35,458 bases of DNA from Verrucomicrobiia bacterium (GTDB taxonomy: Bacteria > Verrucomicrobiota > Verrucomicrobiia > Limisphaerales > JADLHS01): the NCBI GenBank assembly GCA_011525685.1, contig WYBW01000063.1, forward strand, positions 1 to 35,458, given 5' to 3'. The notes under the pieces were generated by a model. It worked only from the letters and a program-made list of their open reading frames with translations. It was not told the DNA's origin and searched no databases. Positions within the stretch are counted from its first letter, which is position 1; every line of letters begins with the position of its first letter. This document shows positions 15,539 through 24,269 of this stretch, piece after piece. Made by a program: the position numbers and the translations under genes.

Positions 15539-16840
15539 TTAACCGCGCGCTTTGCGGAAGCCGACTTTTTTCATCGCGTCCACCACCGTCCGATTTTTCA
15601 TGAAGGTCTCCCAGACAAAACCGGTCCGCACATTCTCCGCCATCAACAAGGTGATCCCCGCGTTGATGCCGATGACATCCGGGCCGACCCAGCCATCCGC
15701 TGGATTGAACGCGTCCGCGAAACCATATCCTGTCCAGGACAGTTTACCATATCGCTCGCGTAGCGTACGCAAACAGCTCATGCACTCTGCCGGAAGGAAG
15801 GGCAAGGAACCCGCCGCCGCGCACGGCACGATTGAGCCGTCCATCGGACCCAATTCAGGCGGCCCGCCCCAAACCACGTAACCATTTCGCGAGTCAGACG
15901 CCGTGATTCCCCACACGTCTTCGCCAAAATGCGGAAACCGGCTGGCCAGGTTCACGCAAAACGCGCGATGCGCTTTTGTCGCGGTCACCGAGTTCTCAAA
16001 ATAATCCGCGTGCCGGTCGCGCTGGCCACGGAAATCAATCCACGCGTGCGAGTATTGATGAACAAACAGCGGATCGGGCGCGGAGATGTAACGGTATCCG
16101 CCGTATTCCATCCACGGGCGTTTCCACGCGTCCCAGGCCGTGGCTGGAATGGGATGCCGGCGGGCGCCGATGGCCAGCAGGTAGAGCATCATGTGCTCGC
16201 AATAGTGTGCCCAGCGCGATTTCAGAAATCCGCTCTCGGGTTTCCACCCGTGTGTCAGCGTGTCCCCGCCGTTCATCATCCATACCCAATCCATGCGGTC
16301 GTAGATTTCGTCGGCCCACTTGCGAATCTGGCGGTCGCGAAAATACTGGCGGCAGGTCAGCACGCCGCAGAGCAGCAATGCGGTGTCAATCGAGGAAAGC
16401 TCGCACTTCCATTCGCGCTCGCCGGTGCGCCAGTTGACGAAGTGATAAAAGAATCCGTGCTCGTGCGGCATGCGTTCGCAAAGAAACCGTAAGGCCGTGC
16501 GCGCGCGTTGCCCGGCCTCGCCGCGCGGCAGCCAGCCGCGCCCATCCGCAATGCACAGCGCCGTCAGCCCGAAACCAACGGCGGCGATGCTGGCGATCTC
16601 ACGCTTGTCCTCGCCGGTGAGGTGATTGCGGTCCTTGACCAGGCCGGTTTCCGGCTGGGTGAAATCATGGAAGTATCGGAAGGTGGCGCGCTCGAGCTCT
16701 TCGAGGAATGTGTCGTCGCTCCTGGAGATTCGCGGTTGCTCGACTTTGAATGATGCCACCACGGCTTGCGCGGGACTCGCGGCCAGCAACAGCGGTGCCG
16801 CCGTGCCGAGTTTCCGCAGCATGGTGCGGCGAGTCATCAT
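15539..16840 (-). CDS. Secreted glucoamylase-like / GH144-type glycoside hydrolase
   Basis: A 433-residue protein resembling the 'glycoamylase' domain family (PF10091), which includes GH144 beta-1,2-glucanases. An N-terminal TRRTMLRKL followed by a hydrophobic stretch ending AQA looks like a Tat export signal. The (alpha/alpha)6-barrel shows ERATFRYFHDFTQPETGLV, IASIAAVGFGLTALCIADGRGWL, GFFYHFVNWRTGER, ELSSIDTALLLCGVL and the late WGITASDSRNGYVVWGGPP, then DGSIVPCAAAGSLPFLP. These are the family's most conserved blocks. Substrate, linear or cyclic beta-glucan or another glucan, is inferred from the family only. Its ATGATGA start overlaps the cstA stop codon by four bases, so translation is probably coupled to cstA. 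Confidence 0.85.
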   Translation of the reverse strand: MMTRRTMLRKLGTAAPLLLAASPAQAVVASFKVEQPRISRSDDTFLEELERATFRYFHDFTQPETGLVKDRNHLTGEDKREIASIAAVGFGLTALCIADGRGWLPRGEAGQRARTALRFLCERMPHEHGFFYHFVNWRTGEREWKCELSSIDTALLLCGVLTCRQYFRDRQIRKWADEIYDRMDWVWMMNGGDTLTHGWKPESGFLKSRWAHYCEHMMLYLLAIGARRHPIPATAWDAWKRPWMEYGGYRYISAPDPLFVHQYSHAWIDFRGQRDRHADYFENSVTATKAHRAFCVNLASRFPHFGEDVWGITASDSRNGYVVWGGPPELGPMDGSIVPCAAAGSLPFLPAECMSCLRTLRERYGKLSWTGYGFADAFNPADGWVGPDVIGINAGITLLMAENVRTGFVWETFMKNRTVVDAMKKVGFRKARG

Positions 16841-18711
16841 GCAACGCCTGCGGGTTCGCTGGCCGGTGCGGGCGCATCCAGGGCATTCTGCTCCAGCACG
16901 CCTTTCGCGCGCGGAAACATCAGCGCCGCCTCCACAATCATCCAGGTTTCGAGCACGAGGGTGGCCAGCCCGATGGCGACGAGTGTCCACTTGCCCTGGC
17001 TGATCCAACTGGGATTGTCCGCGCCACCGACGAACAACTGCCACGTCATCGCCCAAAGCGGCATGATCAACATGAAGATCATGGGCAGCGTGAGAAACCA
17101 CACCGGCCGGCTGCGCCGCCAGAGATAAAAGGCGATGACCATGAATGAAAGTCCGCCGAGCAACTGGTTCGTGGCGCCAAACAACGGCCAGAGGATCAGT
17201 CCGCCCTGGCCCGCGTTGGTCACCGACCATTCCTGGCCGGGCGGCGGCACGGCGGCCAGCAACGCCGCCAACGCCACGGCAAACAGGGTGGCGGCGTGCT
17301 TGTTGCGCAACCAGCCAATCGGATTCCATGCCCTGGCCGCTCCGGAGGTTCTTTCCGCAAAGGCTGACGCCAGTTCCTGCACGACGTAACGTTGCAACCG
17401 GCAGGCCGTGTCCATGGTGGTGCCGGCAAACGAGGCGACCAGCACGCCCATCAACGCCACCGCCACGCCGCCCGGGATGCCGGCCGCCTTGAGAAAATTC
17501 GCCGAGCCGTCCACGAACGCCGCCACAAGCGGACCAAGCTTCGAGGACCACACGGCGTAACGGGACGCCCACGCTTCCTGGCCGGCCAGCACCGAACCGT
17601 CGGCCCCGCTGAGACCCAACCCCACACCGGCCGCGCACGCCAGAATGACCAGCACCGCGAGAAAGCCTTCCAGCAACATCGAGCCGTAACCCACGAAGCG
17701 CGCGTCCGTTTCGTTCTTGAGTTGTTTGCTGCTCGTGCCGCTGCTGACCAGGCAGTGAAAACCACTCACGGCACCGCAGGCGATGGTGATGAACAGGAAC
17801 GGGAAAATCAGCGGCGCACCCTGCGGCGACCAGTTGACCACCGGCGCGGCCAGTTGTAACGCGGGCCGCGCGCCGTCCGGCAGGGGAGCACCCCCGGCGA
17901 AGGCCGCCCAAGCCAGTCCGACCAGGATCAAACCCAGAGCCGAGATCAGTTGCAGCGAGTTGATGTAATCGCGCGGCTGCAACAAGACCCACACCGGCAG
18001 CACCGACGCCGCGTAGGAGTAGAGCAGCAGCAGCACGACCCAGGTCCACGATGACCAGCCCGCCATCGTCAGGTTGATTTTGTGCAACACGCCCACGTCT
18101 CCGTAAATCACGGTCAAATACATCACTGCCAGCGCCATCAAGGACGGCAGCAACAGATTCGCACCCCGGTGATGCAGCCAGCAGCCGATGGCGATGGCGA
18201 TGGGAATCTGGATGGTGCAGGGAAAAATCGCCGAGGGATAAAGCCGGAACACGCTGGCGATCACCAGGCCGAAAATCGCCAGGACGATGGTCAACGACAG
18301 GACGAGGATGAACAGGAACAGCAGCCGCACCCGGCGGTTCATGACGCGGCCGGCAATGTCGCCGACGGTCTGGCCGTTGTTGCGCAGACTCACCACCAGC
18401 GCGCCCAGGTCATGTACCGCCCCGATGAAAACCGAACCGAGCAGCACCCACAAGAGCGCCGGCAACCATCCCCACATGATGGCGATGGCCGGCCCGACAA
18501 TCGGCCCCGTGCCGGCAATCGAGGTGAAGTGATGCCCAAACACGACGGTCTTCGAGGTGGGCACATAATCCACGCCATCATTCAACCGCGTCGAGGGACA
18601 GACGGCCCGGGCGGAGAGAGAAAAGATTTTGTGCCCCAGCCAACGGCCATAGGTGTGGTAGGCCACCACGAAACCGACTCCAGACAGAATGGCAATCAGC
18701 AGGACACTCAT
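16837..18711 (-). CDS. cstA: Carbon starvation protein CstA (pyruvate/peptide transporter family)
   Basis: A 624-residue polytopic membrane protein of the CstA family, known for carbon-starvation-induced uptake of peptides and, in enterobacteria, of pyruvate. The conserved N-terminal blocks are present: YHTYGRWLGHKIF, DYVPTSKTVVFGHHFTSIAG, then TGPIVGPAIAIMWGWLPALLW, FIGAVHDLGALVVSLRNNGQT and, later, SGFHCLVSSGTSSKQL. About 16 hydrophobic helices can be counted. Start ATG at 18711. It lies between a secreted peptidase-type amidohydrolase and a secreted glycosidase. With a PFOR in the same window, pyruvate import would be easy to rationalise, but the true substrate is not proved by sequence. 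Confidence 0.95.
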   Translation of the reverse strand: MSVLLIAILSGVGFVVAYHTYGRWLGHKIFSLSARAVCPSTRLNDGVDYVPTSKTVVFGHHFTSIAGTGPIVGPAIAIMWGWLPALLWVLLGSVFIGAVHDLGALVVSLRNNGQTVGDIAGRVMNRRVRLLFLFILVLSLTIVLAIFGLVIASVFRLYPSAIFPCTIQIPIAIAIGCWLHHRGANLLLPSLMALAVMYLTVIYGDVGVLHKINLTMAGWSSWTWVVLLLLYSYAASVLPVWVLLQPRDYINSLQLISALGLILVGLAWAAFAGGAPLPDGARPALQLAAPVVNWSPQGAPLIFPFLFITIACGAVSGFHCLVSSGTSSKQLKNETDARFVGYGSMLLEGFLAVLVILACAAGVGLGLSGADGSVLAGQEAWASRYAVWSSKLGPLVAAFVDGSANFLKAAGIPGGVAVALMGVLVASFAGTTMDTACRLQRYVVQELASAFAERTSGAARAWNPIGWLRNKHAATLFAVALAALLAAVPPPGQEWSVTNAGQGGLILWPLFGATNQLLGGLSFMVIAFYLWRRSRPVWFLTLPMIFMLIMPLWAMTWQLFVGGADNPSWISQGKWTLVAIGLATLVLETWMIVEAALMFPRAKGVLEQNALDAPAPASEPAGVA

Positions 18712-18791
18712 AGACCGGAGCGATCATGGATTGGTAAATCATTCGTCACGCCATAGGATGATGCCCAGCCACGCCCCAAAGCGCAATTTCG

Positions 18792-20123
18792 TCATTTCTT
18801 TCCCATCAGTTCCAAAACCGCCGCGGTCATGGCGATGACGCCAGTCTTGACGGTGGGCTCGGGCGCGGGCGCGAAGATCGGCGAGTGCAAGGACGGCAAT
18901 GATTTGCCCGCCTGGACGCTTTCCTGCATGGTCGCCTCGCTCACCGCGCCGACGAAGAACATGCAGATCGGGATCTTGTGCTCCGTGCGGCCGTATTCGG
19001 AAAAATCCTCCCCGCCCATGACTGGCTTCTTGCGAACCACCATCTGCGGGCCGAGCCAGTTTCGGAACACACCCGCGAGCCGGCGCGTCAGTTCGGGGTC
19101 GTTGTAGGTGGCGGGGGTGAAATCCTCATTCACCTTCACGATGGGCAGGCGGTCCTCCGGCATACCGGCAGCCAGGGCCAGCCCGCGCGTGATGCGTTGA
19201 ATCGCCGCGATGGTTTGCTGGCGCACGTCCTCCGCGTAAGAGCGCAGCGTGAGTTGCAGATGAACTTCCTCGGGGATGATGTTGTGTTTTGAACCGCCGT
19301 GAATCGAGCCTACGGTCACCACCGCGGGCTCGCCCGGCGCGATTTCCCGGCTCACGATGGTCTGGAGGCCCAGCACAATCTGCGAGGCCAGCACGATGGG
19401 ATCTTTCGCCGCGTGAGGAAACGCGCCATGCCCACCCACGCCACGCACTTTGATGTCCACCGAATCCACATTCGCCAACGCGAATCCCTCGGTGAAACCC
19501 ACCGCCCCACCCACCAGACTTGAATCATCGTGCAACGCGAGACAATAGTCCGGTCTGGGAAACCGGGTGAACAATCCGTCTGCGATCATCTGCCGCGCCC
19601 CGCCGCCGCGTTCCTCGGCCGGCTGCCCAATCAAGACAAGCGTACCCTGCCAATGCTCCCTAAGTTGCTTGAGCACGCGCGCAACGCCCACCAGGCAGGT
19701 CATGTGGACGTCGTGACCGCAGGCGTGCATCACGGGGACTTCATTACCCGCATCGTCCTTCCCGGTCGCCTGGCTGGCGTAAGGCAGGCCGGTTTGTTCC
19801 TTCACGGGCAGGCCATCGAGGTCGCTGCGCACCAACACGGTCGGCCCGCGGCCATTCTTGAACACCGCCACAATTCCATGGCCGCCAACGCCGGTGGTGA
19901 CTTCGTAACCGCCGCGGCGCAATTCCTCCGCCAGGCGGGCGGCGGTTTTCTCCTCCTGAAAGGAAAGCTCGGGATGCGCGTGGAAGTGCTTGTAGATCTC
20001 AAACAGCGCGGGGTATTCGGCGTTGACGCGGGAACGGACAGCCTCGCGCAGCGCCTCCCCACTTCGCGCCAGGGTTGCTGCGGCCAATAGGCAAAGTTGA
20101 AGAACCAAGAAGGACTTTCTCAT
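18792..20123 (-). CDS. Exported M20-family amidohydrolase/carboxypeptidase
   Basis: 443 residues of the M20D (aminoacylase / IAA-amino-acid hydrolase / carboxypeptidase) group. An N-terminal signal peptide MRKSFLVLQLCLLAAATLA is followed by HAHPELSFQEEKTAARLAEEL. Then come the metal-site segments HACGHDVHMTCLVG and GQPAEERGGGARQMI, the dimerisation domain with GGHGAFPHAAKDPIV, and the late GGEDFSEYGR. These residues are what the family uses to bind two metal ions. The protein should remove N-acyl or peptide groups outside the cytoplasm. The ATG at 20123 overlaps the preceding GNAT stop codon (ATGA). The longer open frame upstream (to 20531) is out of register with the GNAT gene and not believed. 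Confidence 0.93.
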   Translation of the reverse strand: MRKSFLVLQLCLLAAATLARSGEALREAVRSRVNAEYPALFEIYKHFHAHPELSFQEEKTAARLAEELRRGGYEVTTGVGGHGIVAVFKNGRGPTVLVRSDLDGLPVKEQTGLPYASQATGKDDAGNEVPVMHACGHDVHMTCLVGVARVLKQLREHWQGTLVLIGQPAEERGGGARQMIADGLFTRFPRPDYCLALHDDSSLVGGAVGFTEGFALANVDSVDIKVRGVGGHGAFPHAAKDPIVLASQIVLGLQTIVSREIAPGEPAVVTVGSIHGGSKHNIIPEEVHLQLTLRSYAEDVRQQTIAAIQRITRGLALAAGMPEDRLPIVKVNEDFTPATYNDPELTRRLAGVFRNWLGPQMVVRKKPVMGGEDFSEYGRTEHKIPICMFFVGAVSEATMQESVQAGKSLPSLHSPIFAPAPEPTVKTGVIAMTAAVLELMGKK

Positions 20124-20680
20124 GGAAGAGTTTTTTGCGGGCGATTTAGAACGAAGTCCCGCTCGAACACCTCGTAGTCCGAACGCGACATGCCCAGCCG
20201 CTCGTAAGTTCGCCGTGCGGCTTGGTTGTGGGCGTGCATGTAAAGGCGCAGGCCGGCGACACCGTCCCCGGCCAGAGCCAGTCTCTCCAGGTGCTTGAAC
20301 AAGGCTCGAAACACTCCCCGTCCGCGGCACTCCTCCTTCACGAACACGCTCTGAATCCACCACAGATTGCCGTTGCGCCAGTCGCTCCATTCGTAGGTGA
20401 TCATGAGTTGGCCCACAACGGATCCCTGTTCTTCCGCCACGTAATAGACGCCCTTTTGCGGGTTGCTGACCACGGCGGTAACGCCCTGCTGCAGGACTGC
20501 GGGGTTCAGTTCGATCCGCTCGGTTTCCCAAGCCAGTCGCCGGTTGAACTCGGCGATGACCGGGACATCGGATAATTGGGCTTCGCGGATCCGGATTGCG
20601 ATGCCGCGAACGATACGAAGGCAGCGAGGAGAATCAATCTCAGAATGGGGTGGGCGTTGGGTGCGGCCCAACGTGCTCAC
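20120..20680 (-). CDS. GNAT-family N-acetyltransferase
   Basis: Up to 186 residues with a GNAT fold, which transfers an acetyl group from acetyl-CoA to an amine. Seen are IRIREAQLSDVPVIAEFNRRL at the start of the domain, then GSVVGQLMITYEWSDWRNGNLWWIQSVFV, the acetyl-CoA loop region EECRGRGVFRALFKHLERLA, and the C-terminal NQAARRTYERLGMSRSDYEVFER. The start is uncertain: the GTG at 20680 adds about 30 residues before the domain. No better ATG is visible in frame. It heads a run of six same-strand genes ending with rsfS, overlapping the amidohydrolase start by four bases. The acceptor may be a peptide or amino acid from that pathway, but this is a guess. Confidence 0.88.
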   Translation of the reverse strand: MSTLGRTQRPPHSEIDSPRCLRIVRGIAIRIREAQLSDVPVIAEFNRRLAWETERIELNPAVLQQGVTAVVSNPQKGVYYVAEEQGSVVGQLMITYEWSDWRNGNLWWIQSVFVKEECRGRGVFRALFKHLERLALAGDGVAGLRLYMHAHNQAARRTYERLGMSRSDYEVFERDFVLNRPQKTLP

Positions 20681-20749
20681 GGCTGGTTAGCCCATGGAAC
20701 AGTGCGATCAGTCGTGGCCTTTGAGGCGTCTTCATGGTTCAATGGGCGC

Positions 20750-21064
20750 ATGGACGAAACGGTCGAAATGCCGATAGACGGCGTGCTGGATTTGCACACC
20801 TTTCAGCCGCGCGAAATCAAGGACCTCGTCCCGGATTATCTGGCCGAGTGCCGGCGACGCGACATCCTGCGCGTGCGCATCATTCACGGCAAAGGCATCG
20901 GCAATTTGCGGCGCACGGTGCATGCGATCCTGGGCCGGCTTCCGGAAGTCGAGTCGTTTGCCCTGGCCAGCGAACACTTTGGAGGCTGGGGCGCTACTGT
21001 CGTCCATTTGAAACCAGAGCCCGGGCGCTCGGATCAGGCGCTCGGGTCAAGTACGGAAGCGTAA
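20750..21064 (+). CDS. Smr-domain protein
   Basis: A 104-residue stand-alone Smr (small MutS-related) domain, a fold seen in nucleases that nick branched or mismatched DNA or cleave RNA. The two diagnostic motifs are seen: DLHTFQPREI (DLHG-like, Asp-Leu-His) and HGKGIGNLRRTVHAIL (HGKG). FGGWGATVVHL closes the domain. The second half of the motif is complete, so activity is plausible. The start is the ATG at 20750; upstream in-frame sequence to 20576 is antisense to the GNAT gene and unlikely. It is divergent from the GNAT gene. An 8-bp inverted repeat (GCTCGGGT at 21040, ACCCGAGC at 21079) straddles the stop codon. Confidence 0.88.
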   Translation: MDETVEMPIDGVLDLHTFQPREIKDLVPDYLAECRRRDILRVRIIHGKGIGNLRRTVHAILGRLPEVESFALASEHFGGWGATVVHLKPEPGRSDQALGSSTEA

Positions 21065-21169
21065 ATGCTTGTCACAGTACCCGAGCCGTGAAAGCATGGC
21101 ATTACAAGAACTGGCCGGAGTGTGGGCACACCCGCTGGTGAACAATCAATCCCGAACGAAAGGCTCATA

Positions 21170-22378
21170 ATGAAAACCTCCATCGTTGCATTCCTGGCGG
21201 CTGCCGCCGTATCGCAGGCTGCCATCGTGAACTTCGATCTTTCCCCGCCCGGCAGCAGTCCGGGAGTTGGACTCAGTCCCTCGAACGAAGTGCCACCGGC
21301 GGCCAACAGCACCGGCTCGGGCAATGCCCTTGCTCTCATCTTCGACACCGATAGCAACGTATTGACGTTTGCCATCGGTTACGGTTCGGCTGCGGGCTTC
21401 ACCGACCTGCTTTCGCCGGCAACCGCCATGCATATCCACGGACCCGCAGGGGTGGGAACAAACGCCCCGGTTGTGATCAATCTGGGCCCGCATCATTTTC
21501 CCGCACCCGACCCGACCAAAGGCGGAGTCATCTTTGGCGCGGTGATTGTTCCGACCGAGGTCGTGGATGATCTCCTGGCCGGTTTGCATTACGTCAACAT
21601 TCACACCACGAATTATCCGGGCGGAGAAATTCGAGGCCAGTTGATCCGCCGCCTGACGCCCAACCGTCCGCCGACGCTGGCCTGTCCGCCGGCCTGCGTG
21701 GTCGAGTGTCTCGGCCAGTCCACGACGCTGCGGGCGCGGGTCAGCGACCCCGACGGTGATCCTCTCACCGTGGTCTGGTACATCAACGGCGCCCCGGCGC
21801 AGACCAATCAAATCAGCGCCCCCAGCAAACCACCCACCCGGGGAATGGTTCAACTCGTCGCCGAGTTTCCCCAAGGCACCAACAAGGTGGACCTCATGGT
21901 CGCCGACGGCACCGGCAACGTGGTCTCCTGCGGGACCACAGTGAAAGTGGTGGACCGCCTGCCGCCCGTGATCCGGAGCGTGGAGGCGCAACCGAGCGTG
22001 TTATGGCCGCCGAACCACAAGATGGTGGACATCCGGCTCAAGGCCAACATCAAGGACTTCTGCGACGATGCGAAACTCAAGATCGTCTCCGTCACGAGCA
22101 ACGAACCGCAGAATGGTCTGGGCGATGGCGACATGTCGCCGGATTGGGAGATCATTGGCGATCATCAACTCAAGCTGCGTGCCGAGCGCTCCGGCAAGGG
22201 CAATGGCCGCACCTACACCATCACCGTGTGCGCCGAGGACTCGACCGGCAACAAGTCCGCCAACAGGATTGTCTATGTCAAAGTCCCGAAGAGCATGGGG
22301 AACGACAAGTATGACGATGATGACGATGATGACGACGATGACGACAAGTCCAAAGGCAAGCCCAAGGGCAAACGCTAA
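21170..22378 (+). CDS. Secreted CHRD-domain protein with acidic tail
   Basis: 402 residues. A signal peptide (MKTSIVAFLAAAAVSQAA) leads into a CHRD domain (about residues 20-165), seen as SPSNEVPPAANSTGSG, TAMHIHGPAGVGTNAPVV and IHTTNYPGGEIRGQL. Two beta-sandwich modules follow, one with SDPDGDPLTVVWYINGA and one with the LWPPNHKMVDIRLKANIKDFC and EPQNGLGDGDMSPDW segments common in bacterial secreted proteins. The C-terminus is a run of about 11 Asp codons (22312-22344), then a Lys/Gly-rich tail (KSKGKPKGKR). The start ATG at 21170 has an AAGG ribosome-binding core. CHRD domains are extracellular in known proteins; a function here is not known. The gene ends 31 bases before a clear terminator. 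Confidence 0.9.
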   Translation: MKTSIVAFLAAAAVSQAAIVNFDLSPPGSSPGVGLSPSNEVPPAANSTGSGNALALIFDTDSNVLTFAIGYGSAAGFTDLLSPATAMHIHGPAGVGTNAPVVINLGPHHFPAPDPTKGGVIFGAVIVPTEVVDDLLAGLHYVNIHTTNYPGGEIRGQLIRRLTPNRPPTLACPPACVVECLGQSTTLRARVSDPDGDPLTVVWYINGAPAQTNQISAPSKPPTRGMVQLVAEFPQGTNKVDLMVADGTGNVVSCGTTVKVVDRLPPVIRSVEAQPSVLWPPNHKMVDIRLKANIKDFCDDAKLKIVSVTSNEPQNGLGDGDMSPDWEIIGDHQLKLRAERSGKGNGRTYTITVCAEDSTGNKSANRIVYVKVPKSMGNDKYDDDDDDDDDDDKSKGKPKGKR

Positions 22379-22409
22379 GAAACCATAACCTGATTTGTTC
22401 TCCAAGTTC

Positions 22410-22440
22410 AGGGGGCTGCCAACAGCCCCCTGTTCTTTTT
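22410..22440 (+). terminator. Rho-independent terminator after the CHRD gene
   Basis: A perfect 9-bp stem (AGGGGGCTG at 22410-22418, CAGCCCCCT at 22423-22431) with a 4-base CCAA loop is followed by GTTCTTTTT. This is a textbook intrinsic terminator, on the plus strand just downstream of the CHRD stop codon. Confidence 0.93.
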
Positions 22441-22511
22441 CCAGCGGGATGCCAGATTCGCGTGTCAGATTCGCGTTGTCTTCCGGCGGTGGAGTGACTC
22501 ACCCTTCGGCC

Positions 22512-24161
22512 ATGCGTCGCTGTGGCCTCTGCCTTCTCGCCGGCTTGTTGCTGGCCGTCTTCGCCTCTGGCCAGACCAACACCAACTCAATCACGCGCGA
22601 CCAAGTGATGGCGACCGCGAGACTTCTCGGTTTGGAGTTCTCCGACGCGGAAATCGGTCTGATGCTTCCGGGGCTGGAGACCCAGCTTGATGATTACCAA
22701 ACCCTGCGGCGACTTCCCCTGTCCAATAGCGTGCCGCCGGCCCTCCAATTCAATCCCCTGCCCGTCGGGTTCACATTCGAGACCCAGCGGCGCACATTTC
22801 GTCCGTCGCGGTTGCCCAAAATCAAACTGCCTGCCAACCCGGATGACCTCGCCTTTTTCTCCATTGGCGAACTGGCCGCACTCATCAAGTCGCGCCAGAT
22901 CACCTCCGAGAGATTGACGCGATTCTATCTCGAGCGCTTGAAGCGATTCGGTCCCAAGCTGGAATGTGTGGTCACGCTCACCGAGGCACTGGCGCTGGAG
23001 CAAGCGCGCCGGGCGGATCGGGAAATCGCCCAGGGCCATTACCGCGGGCCGCTGCACGGCATTCCTTATGGCGCCAAGGATTTGCTGGCAACGAAAGGCA
23101 TCCCCACCACGTGGGGGGCAGCGCCCTACACCAACCAGGTTTTCGACTTTGACGCGACGGTGATCCAACGTCTGGAGGCTGCGGGCGCGGTGCTGGTCGC
23201 GAAAACGACGCTGGGCGAGCTGGCGATGGGCGACAACTGGTTTGGGGGGCGGACGCGCAATCCCTGGAATCTCGAACAAGGCTCGAGCGGTTCCTCCGCC
23301 GGTTCGGCGGCGGGTGTGGCGGCGGGATTGTTCGCCTTCGCCATCGGTTCGGAGACCTACGGCTCGATTGTGTCGCCGTGCGACCGTGTGGGGGTTACCG
23401 GCCTGCGCCCGACTTATGGCCGGGTGAGCCGGCACGGGGCGATGGCGCTGAGTTGGAGCATGGACAAGATCGGCCCGATCTGCCGCACGGTCGAAGACTG
23501 CGCGCTCGTGTTCAACGCGATTCACGGACCGGACGGCATGGACCAGACGCTCTACGACGCGCCGTTCAATTATGACGGGCGGTTGGACGCGCGGAAGCTG
23601 CGCGTGGGTTTTCTCAAGGAGGATTTCGAAAACCAGAGCGGCGTGCGGAAAACAAACGATCTGGCCGCGCTCCAAACACTGCGCAACCTGGGCATCGAAC
23701 TGAAGCCGGTGGAGCTGCCGCGGTATCCGGTGAACCACATCTCTTTCGTGCTCTCAACGGAGGCTGCCGCCGCGTTCGACGAGTTGACGTTGAGCGGCCA
23801 GGACGACTGGCTCAAGCAACAGGGCGGCGGCTCGTGGCCGAACACGTTCCGGCGGCGGCGCTTGGTTCCGGCGGTGGAGTTTCTCCAGGCGCAGCGCATC
23901 CGCTGGCTGCTGGTTCAAGACACGGCCAGGGTGTTTGAGACAGTGGATGTGATTGTCGCTCCGTCGCAATCGGGCCGCAGTTTGTTGCTCGGCAATTTGA
24001 CCGGCCACCCCTGCGTTGTCGTGCCAAACGGTTTTTCCACGAACAACACGCCCACGAGTCTATGTTTCATCGGCAAACTCTTTGGCGAGGCTGAACTGCT
24101 GGCCGTGGCGAAGACATTTCAGGATGCGACGGACTTTCATCGCCAGCACCCGGCCCTGTGA
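22512..24161 (+). CDS. Exported amidase (amidase signature family)
   Basis: 549 residues of the amidase-signature family, which hydrolyse amide bonds with a Ser-cisSer-Lys triad. By counting from the ATG at 22512, Lys189 lies in GIPYGAKDLLATKG, the cis-serine is likely Ser261 in GSSGSSAGSAAGVAAG, and the nucleophile Ser285 is in ETYGSIVSP. The 24-residue distance between the two serines matches known members. An N-terminal hydrophobic stretch (CGLCLLAGLLLAVFASGQ) suggests export. An extra N-terminal region of about 100 residues precedes the catalytic core. It follows the CHRD terminator by 72 bases, so it has its own promoter. Substrate unknown; it is not a GatA, since the neighbours lack gatB and gatC. 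Confidence 0.92.
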   Translation: MRRCGLCLLAGLLLAVFASGQTNTNSITRDQVMATARLLGLEFSDAEIGLMLPGLETQLDDYQTLRRLPLSNSVPPALQFNPLPVGFTFETQRRTFRPSRLPKIKLPANPDDLAFFSIGELAALIKSRQITSERLTRFYLERLKRFGPKLECVVTLTEALALEQARRADREIAQGHYRGPLHGIPYGAKDLLATKGIPTTWGAAPYTNQVFDFDATVIQRLEAAGAVLVAKTTLGELAMGDNWFGGRTRNPWNLEQGSSGSSAGSAAGVAAGLFAFAIGSETYGSIVSPCDRVGVTGLRPTYGRVSRHGAMALSWSMDKIGPICRTVEDCALVFNAIHGPDGMDQTLYDAPFNYDGRLDARKLRVGFLKEDFENQSGVRKTNDLAALQTLRNLGIELKPVELPRYPVNHISFVLSTEAAAAFDELTLSGQDDWLKQQGGGSWPNTFRRRRLVPAVEFLQAQRIRWLLVQDTARVFETVDVIVAPSQSGRSLLLGNLTGHPCVVVPNGFSTNNTPTSLCFIGKLFGEAELLAVAKTFQDATDFHRQHPAL

Positions 24162-24269
24162 AACCCCGCATTGACACGCGGTTTCACTCCGGCTTACAAC
24201 CCCCCAGGTCAGCCGTAAGTTTGCCGTTCACCCGTGCCACCGGCGTGGCGCAAAACCAGAGAGGCCATC

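Noticed and set aside
22587..23738. A 383-residue open frame on the minus strand
   Set aside because: Antisense to the amidase gene, which has its complete catalytic triad.
24159..24186. Hairpin at the amidase stop codon as a terminator
   Set aside because: The stem (TGAAAC / GTTTCA with a CCGC/GCGG core) is bulged and has no T-tract.
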